Shown: piece by piece, positions 62,401 through 64,000 of the stretch | How positions within the stretch are numbered: the stretch's first letter is position 1 | Layout: the number at the start of each line of letters is the position of its first letter | DNA from: Lumbricus rubellus | Taxonomy: Eukaryota > Annelida > Clitellata > Crassiclitellata > Lumbricidae | Reading direction: 5' to 3' | DNA: 64,000 bases | NCBI GenBank assembly: GCA_945859605.1 | Contig: OX243811.1 | Span: forward strand, 35,754,250-35,818,249 | Notes under the pieces: model-generated | What the model saw: the letters and a program-made list of their open reading frames with translations, nothing else | Told to the model about the DNA's origin: nothing | Database searches by the model: none | Program-made: the position numbers and the translations under genes

Positions 62401-63912
62401 AACAGTGCTGCTAAAAGTTTCATTCTGGAATTGAGCAGCACACCATCTGCTTTGTATAAACTAGTGATGCAAGACAAAACCAGTCACCTGTTCCAATGCA
62501 TTCATTGCCATTACAATCCAACATTTTTTACCATTGTCCTCAGTGGCAATTGTACTATACCAGAACTTGACGAGTACAAGCTAATGTTTCATAACTGGTT
62601 ATTTTCCAGACAATCTTTAAAATCCAGGGCTTCATTTCTACTTAGGGCAAATATAACGATCACGATGACAATGACAACGACGAAAACAAAAAATATAACA
62701 AACAATACTAATAATGATAATAATAATAAACTAAAAAATAATAATAGTAATAATAAAGTTGTGAATTTCATACATGTATCTCATGTTTCCATCCACTGAC
62801 GGCTTCATCTGTGAGTATCTTTGTAAATGAAATCGTCAGACCTTCTCGAAAGAATCGCTGGCAAGCTTCGCTTCTTGTATCGAGGCCTAAACAGTAAAAA
62901 CGAGCAATAAATCAAACACAGGACTACATATCCCTTATGATTAAATCAGATGAGGGTACTGGTCCACTAAAACAGAGTTTCACTTCACAATCTTTTTTTG
63001 CCACGATTAAATATGGTACTCACTCAAATAAAAGTAGGGAGGTTGAACAAGGCGTTCAGTCGTTGGGTTACTGTGGCTGTGCTTGTGCCCTAGAATAATT
63101 CATTTAAATCAGAACCAAGTTTCTGAGGAATTTTAGCTGCCTTTAGTTAGCTTCACAGACCATGTTTCTGACGAGTTTCCATGGTGGCATTTTAACAAGT
63201 GTTTGACCTTTATCTTTTATGGCTTTGCTATATTACCGGCACTCACCTCAGAACATCAATAAGATTCAACTAACTTCCTTACTTTCTTGTTCAGAAAACA
63301 CACTGCGTTCACTACAACAATGATTCACTACATAGTACATTTCTTGCATCAATGTGAATTATCGTCATCAAAACACTGTACTACATTTCTTATCAACGTT
63401 ATTCAATATATACTCAACATTGTCACATGAATTAACTGCAATACATTTCATGCTAAGATCAATAATGGTACCTACTGCAACAAGACTCAACTGTGTTACC
63501 TTTCCTGCCAATGTCAAACACCATACCAAGTGCTATAAAAAAGGCTTCCATATATCTTACCTTTCTTGCAGAGGTCAATGACGGCATCAAGAAGGATTTC
63601 TAGTTCTCCATTGTGAAGCACAGGCACAACCCATCTCGGTCGGTTGATCATCTCATCCAGCCGCGCCATCTCCGCATGCGGAAACTCCGGTTCCTGTCCA
63701 TCTTCCAACTGGTGACTTGGCACCGCAATGCCCTCTGCTTCGCTAGGCTGCGACTCTGGACTTGAAGGATTTGCCGGCTGATCTGACCCAGATGACCCTG
63801 GTGGGGAAGCGGGACTTGGTCCGGGAATCTGTCCCACATCTGGGTTGATTGCCGGTGGTGGAACTTGCTTTGGATCATCTGCAACTGGGGAGGACTTTGT
63901 AACAATTGTCAT
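21798..63912 (-). CDS. USP9X: ubiquitin carboxyl-terminal hydrolase USP9X / fat facets, complete coding region, 57 exons
   Basis: Start ATG is at 63912-63910, two bases inside an exon after a good TTTTAG acceptor, so a non-coding 5' exon lies outside the window. Stop TGA is at 21800-21798. The 57 exons total 7,647 nt (2,548 aa), against about 2,550 in human USP9X, and align with it throughout. Order: Ser/Pro/Gln-rich N terminus (about 1-85); long helical region; ubiquitin-like segment (about 890-971); USP domain (about 1540-1970) with Cys box [17 protein letters not shown] (Cys near 1571), finger pairs CKDCPHRY and HCEKCNKK, and His box [14 protein letters not shown] (His near 1878) followed by [11 protein letters not shown]; helical C-terminal region; acidic Ser/Thr-rich tail. 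Known role: a cytosolic deubiquitinase that removes ubiquitin from endocytic, polarity and signalling substrates. No frameshift or internal stop was found. Exon lists are given in the five sub-entries. Confidence 0.97.
23095..23180 (+). mobile_element. L2-type LINE 3' end
   Basis: GCTGGGCTGGGAGTGCTCCT, then GCACTATATAAGTCC and an AATGA-rich tail. The same 3' unit occurs at 31500, 60060 and 62260. Plus strand, antisense to USP9X. Confidence 0.7.
24120..24520 (+). mobile_element. L2/CR1-type LINE ORF2 C-terminal fragment
   Basis: The frame reads [20 protein letters not shown] and a displaced frame reads GHESGAHL, matching the end of ORF2 as in the copy at 50090-50250. It ends in GATAGATAGATAG. 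Confidence 0.75.
25988..26213 (-). mobile_element. tRNA-derived SINE, copy 1
   Basis: On the minus strand a tRNA-like head (GGCGCGGTGGTGTAGGGTGG, box-A-like) is followed by a perfect B box GGTTCGAATCC, a core with ACCTTGGGCAAGTCCTTCAC, and a tail GGGGCGCTATAACAAGTGCA then CATACAAACAAA. The tail resembles the local LINE 3' ends, and the core resembles the GGGCAAGTC segment of vertebrate CORE/Deu-type SINEs. Confidence 0.85.
30823..31399 (+). mobile_element. non-autonomous Helitron, copy 1
   Basis: Starts TCTATATAAATAAAAATG and ends CAGCTAG, inserted between A and T as Helitrons do. A 3' hairpin GCCAC/GTGGC lies at 31369-31386, ten bases before the CTAG end. The interior is very G-rich (31140-31360) with an internal tandem duplication of about 115 bp. 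No Rep/helicase sequence. Confidence 0.88.
31500..31575 (+). mobile_element. L2-type LINE 3' end
   Basis: GGCTGGGCTGAGAGTGCTCC followed by CTTGAAGGGGTGCTATATAA and a GAATGAATA tail. Plus strand. Confidence 0.7.
32477..39866 (-). CDS. USP9X: USP9X exons 33-43 (USP catalytic domain)
   Basis: Exons: 39745-39866, 39094-39195, 38621-38808, 38176-38349, 37489-37630, 36297-36382, 35373-35464, 34695-34830, 34017-34157, 33609-33730, 32477-32658. This is the peptidase C19 core. Exon 33 has the Cys box with the nucleophile in ATCYMN. Exons 34-35 form an acidic insert. Exon 36 has [20 protein letters not shown] and the first Cys pair (CKDC). Exon 37 has the second pair (HCEKC). Exon 38 has [14 protein letters not shown]. 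Exon 40 has the catalytic His in GQASGGHY. Exon 41 has [20 protein letters not shown] with the Asp. Exon 42 has [17 protein letters not shown]. Every residue expected for activity in the family is present, so the enzyme is probably active. Introns hold a SINE (37155-37383), a hAT element (36648-36995), LINE fragments and a 63-bp MITE. Confidence 0.97.
33238..33575 (+). mobile_element. LINE 3' fragment, same family as the intact copy
   Basis: The frame reads [16 protein letters not shown], then [10 protein letters not shown] and THWERF, matching [16 protein letters not shown]...LAHWERL of the copy at 47941. It ends AGGCGCTTTATAAATTG then GATAAGATAAGATAAG. It has internal stops. Confidence 0.85.
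34563..34625. mobile_element. 63-bp piggyBac-type MITE, copy 1
   Basis: Flanked by TTAA on both sides. Inverted ends CACTTTAATGCCG and CGCATCAAAGGG. Same length and interior (GGTATAGGATTTC) as the copy at 50464. Confidence 0.75.
35661..35690. repeat. (TA)n microsatellite
   Basis: A short TA run in a USP9X intron. Confidence 0.9.
35995..36125 (+). mobile_element. L2/CR1 LINE fragment
   Basis: The frame reads [20 protein letters not shown] then V-stop, the typical extreme C terminus of a CR1/L2 ORF2. Confidence 0.7.
36648..36995. mobile_element. non-autonomous hAT element, GGTTCCCAACC ends, copy 1
   Basis: A 348-bp element with ends CAGCGGTTCCCAACC and GGTTGGGAACCACTG and perfect 8-bp duplication TGCTAGAG (36640-36647, 36996-37003). 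The interior has GTGGCCC blocks near both ends around an AT-rich middle. Such ends belong to the Charlie-like hAT group. Confidence 0.95.
37155..37383 (-). mobile_element. tRNA-derived SINE, copy 2
   Basis: Same layout as 25988-26213, with core GACCTTGGGCAAGTCCTTCA and tail GGGCGCTATAACAAGTGCA. The B box is damaged (GGTTCATATCC). An older or more diverged copy. Confidence 0.85.
39933..40210 (+). pseudogene. mariner-type transposase relic (C-terminal part)
   Basis: One open frame reads [20 protein letters not shown], then [18 protein letters not shown], before the frame breaks; a later frame gives GGHFEH. The PDLNPVDY..W block is the third catalytic motif region of Tc1/mariner transposases. 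Only the C-terminal third is present, with stops. Confidence 0.8.
40665..47781 (-). CDS. USP9X: USP9X exons 22-32 (central region before the catalytic domain)
   Basis: Exons: 47644-47781, 46786-46906, 46072-46274, 45226-45317, 44601-44835, 43665-43960, 43183-43291, 42769-42824, 42373-42463, 41553-41699, 40665-40878. Marker blocks are [134 protein letters not shown] and [20 protein letters not shown]. All are collinear with human USP9X. The [13 protein letters not shown] linker just after the ubiquitin-like segment is conserved. One intron (between exons 30 and 31) carries a hAT element at 41849-42221. Confidence 0.95.
41849..42221. mobile_element. non-autonomous hAT element, GGTTCCCAACC ends, copy 2
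   Basis: A 373-bp element with ends CAGTGGTTCCCAACC and GGTTGGGAACCGCTG and perfect 8-bp duplication GTATACAA (41841-41848, 42222-42229). Same family as 36648-36995 in the opposite orientation. Confidence 0.95.
47335..47600 (+). mobile_element. L2/CR1 LINE 3' fragment
   Basis: The region encodes [11 protein letters not shown] and [17 protein letters not shown] in shifted frames and has GGCTGGGAGCCACTCTCGGT before its end. Plus strand, just upstream of USP9X exon 22 on that strand. Confidence 0.65.
47941..50310 (+). mobile_element. 5'-truncated L2/CR1-type LINE with open reverse transcriptase frame
   Basis: An uninterrupted frame runs from about 47944 to the stop at 50248-50250. It begins inside the C-terminal end of the endonuclease domain ([10 protein letters not shown]...LSDHSVIQF). 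RT motifs follow: [60 protein letters not shown], and FADD in place of YADD. The C-terminal region ends [10 protein letters not shown]. The 3' end is GAGGCGCTTTATAAATG plus an AATAC-type tail. No stop or frameshift follows the truncation point, so insertion is fairly recent. It lies antisense in the intron between USP9X exons 21 and 22 and cannot mobilise itself without its 5' part. Confidence 0.93.
50464..50526. mobile_element. 63-bp piggyBac-type MITE, copy 2
   Basis: TTAA (50460-50463) then CCCTTTAATGCCG ... CGGCATTAAAGGG then TTAA (50527-50530). The terminal 13 bp are perfect inverted repeats. TTAA target and CCC start are piggyBac hallmarks. Confidence 0.85.
50892..58316 (-). CDS. USP9X: USP9X exons 9-21 (helical region to ubiquitin-like segment)
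   Basis: Exons: 58164-58316, 57374-57478, 57005-57223, 56213-56329, 55713-55863, 55315-55454, 54688-54759, 54190-54293, 53845-53962, 53168-53263, 52043-52254, 51465-51593, 50892-51003. Marker blocks are [122 protein letters not shown] and [20 protein letters not shown]. Exons 20-21 cover the ubiquitin-like segment ([12 protein letters not shown]). Oddities: exon 11 ends at tandem donors 12 nt apart (57005 or 57017); exon 20 ends at a GC donor (GC at 51463-51464); the exon 21 donor GTTGGT is weak; a family Lys becomes Asn at the exon 16/17 junction. Exon 21 is followed by the intron holding the intact-RT LINE. Confidence 0.93.
52422..52939 (+). mobile_element. non-autonomous Helitron, copy 2
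   Basis: Same first 18 bases (TCTATATAAATAAAAATG) and same last 40 or so as 30823-31399, with hairpin GCCAC/GTGGC at 52909-52926 and CTAG at 52936-52939, again between A and T. It has a G-rich interior (52760-52895). The middle differs, so the two copies share ends and composition more than body. Confidence 0.88.
56396..56466. repeat. (ATG)n microsatellite
   Basis: About 70 bp of GAT repeats with two GAC units, in the intron 3' of USP9X exon 11 (upstream of exon 12 on the minus strand). Confidence 0.97.
56737..56832. repeat. 24-bp tandem repeat, four copies
   Basis: AGTGAATAGAGTGACTTAAA plus GAAT repeated four times, nearly perfectly, in a USP9X intron. Confidence 0.95.
57250..57275 (-). 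mobile_element. SINE tail fragment, copy 3
   Basis: TTTGTTTGTATGTGCACTTG is identical to the tail of the two longer SINE copies; the rest is missing. Confidence 0.6.
58910..63912 (-). CDS. USP9X: USP9X exons 1-8 (N terminus and first helical repeats)
   Basis: Exons from 5' to 3': 63561-63912, 62774-62886, 61903-62015, 61183-61288, 60697-60806, 60269-60335, 59367-59551, 58910-59048. The first exon starts [14 protein letters not shown] and is rich in Pro, Ser and Gln before the conserved block [16 protein letters not shown]. Later exons read [83 protein letters not shown] and [16 protein letters not shown], each collinear with human USP9X. This part precedes the catalytic core and is thought to act as a helical scaffold. 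Several introns hold LINE tails (60060-60145, 62260-62325) and an ATA/ACA-rich patch near 62650-62760. Confidence 0.95.
60060..60145 (+). mobile_element. L2-type LINE 3' end
   Basis: GGGTTGGGAGTGCTACTCAA followed by AGAGGTGCTATATAAAACTT and an AACAAATGAAC tail. Plus strand. Confidence 0.7.
62260..62325 (+). mobile_element. L2-type LINE 3' end
   Basis: CTCTTGAAGGGGTGCTATAT then AAATCC and a GAATAACTGAATGAA tail. Plus strand. Confidence 0.65.
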
Positions 63913-64000
63913 GCCTAAAAGCAAACGCAACACAGACACATTCAAATGTGCTTTAGGCCTCTCCTCGTGATGTGTAAAAATCTGAAAATTGGAGAAGTCT

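Overview
This is animal nuclear DNA, not microbial DNA. Coding sequence is split into short exons with GT/GC-AG junctions, and the space between exons is full of simple repeats, DNA transposons, Helitrons, tRNA-type SINEs and L2/CR1-type LINE fragments. Repeated TAGGCCTA-like words, L2-type LINE tails and the level of divergence from human proteins suggest a marine invertebrate. An echinoderm or another non-vertebrate deuterostome would fit, but the sequence alone does not fix the phylum.

Left third (1-17,612): the 3' half of a plus-strand gene for a carbonic anhydrase-related protein of the CA10/CA11 type. Six exons are placed between 6,143 and 17,612. Earlier exons are not found and probably lie before the window. 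Its introns carry micro- and minisatellites, including a 2.8 kb ATGT array, several non-autonomous hAT elements with 8-bp target duplications, and a nested element (6,342-9,791) interrupted by another hAT (8,225-9,762).

Middle (17,613-21,797): the two genes converge tail to tail. This stretch holds the presumed 3' UTRs and has no recognised coding sequence.

Right two thirds (21,798-63,912, minus strand): one complete coding region for a USP9X / fat facets deubiquitinase. I placed 57 coding exons by reading each splice junction. Their lengths sum to 7,647 nt, which is 2,548 codons plus a stop. The sum is divisible by three and close to the human length. The catalytic Cys (near residue 1571) and His (near 1878) boxes and the Cys pairs of the finger region are all present. 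Only the 5' UTR and promoter lie beyond the right edge. Its introns hold a 5'-truncated LINE with an open RT frame, many older LINE 3' ends all lying antisense to the gene, two tRNA-derived SINEs plus a fragment lying sense to it, two Helitrons, two opposed hAT copies, two 63-bp piggyBac-type MITEs and a mariner transposase relic.

The two genes are not a functional unit. One is probably a secreted or cell-surface carbonic anhydrase-like ligand, and the other is a cytosolic ubiquitin protease. The least familiar structure is the nested element at 6,342-9,791, which has GATCGACTCGA-rich inverted arms around a degenerate array of about 75-bp units containing TGACGTCA-like sites.
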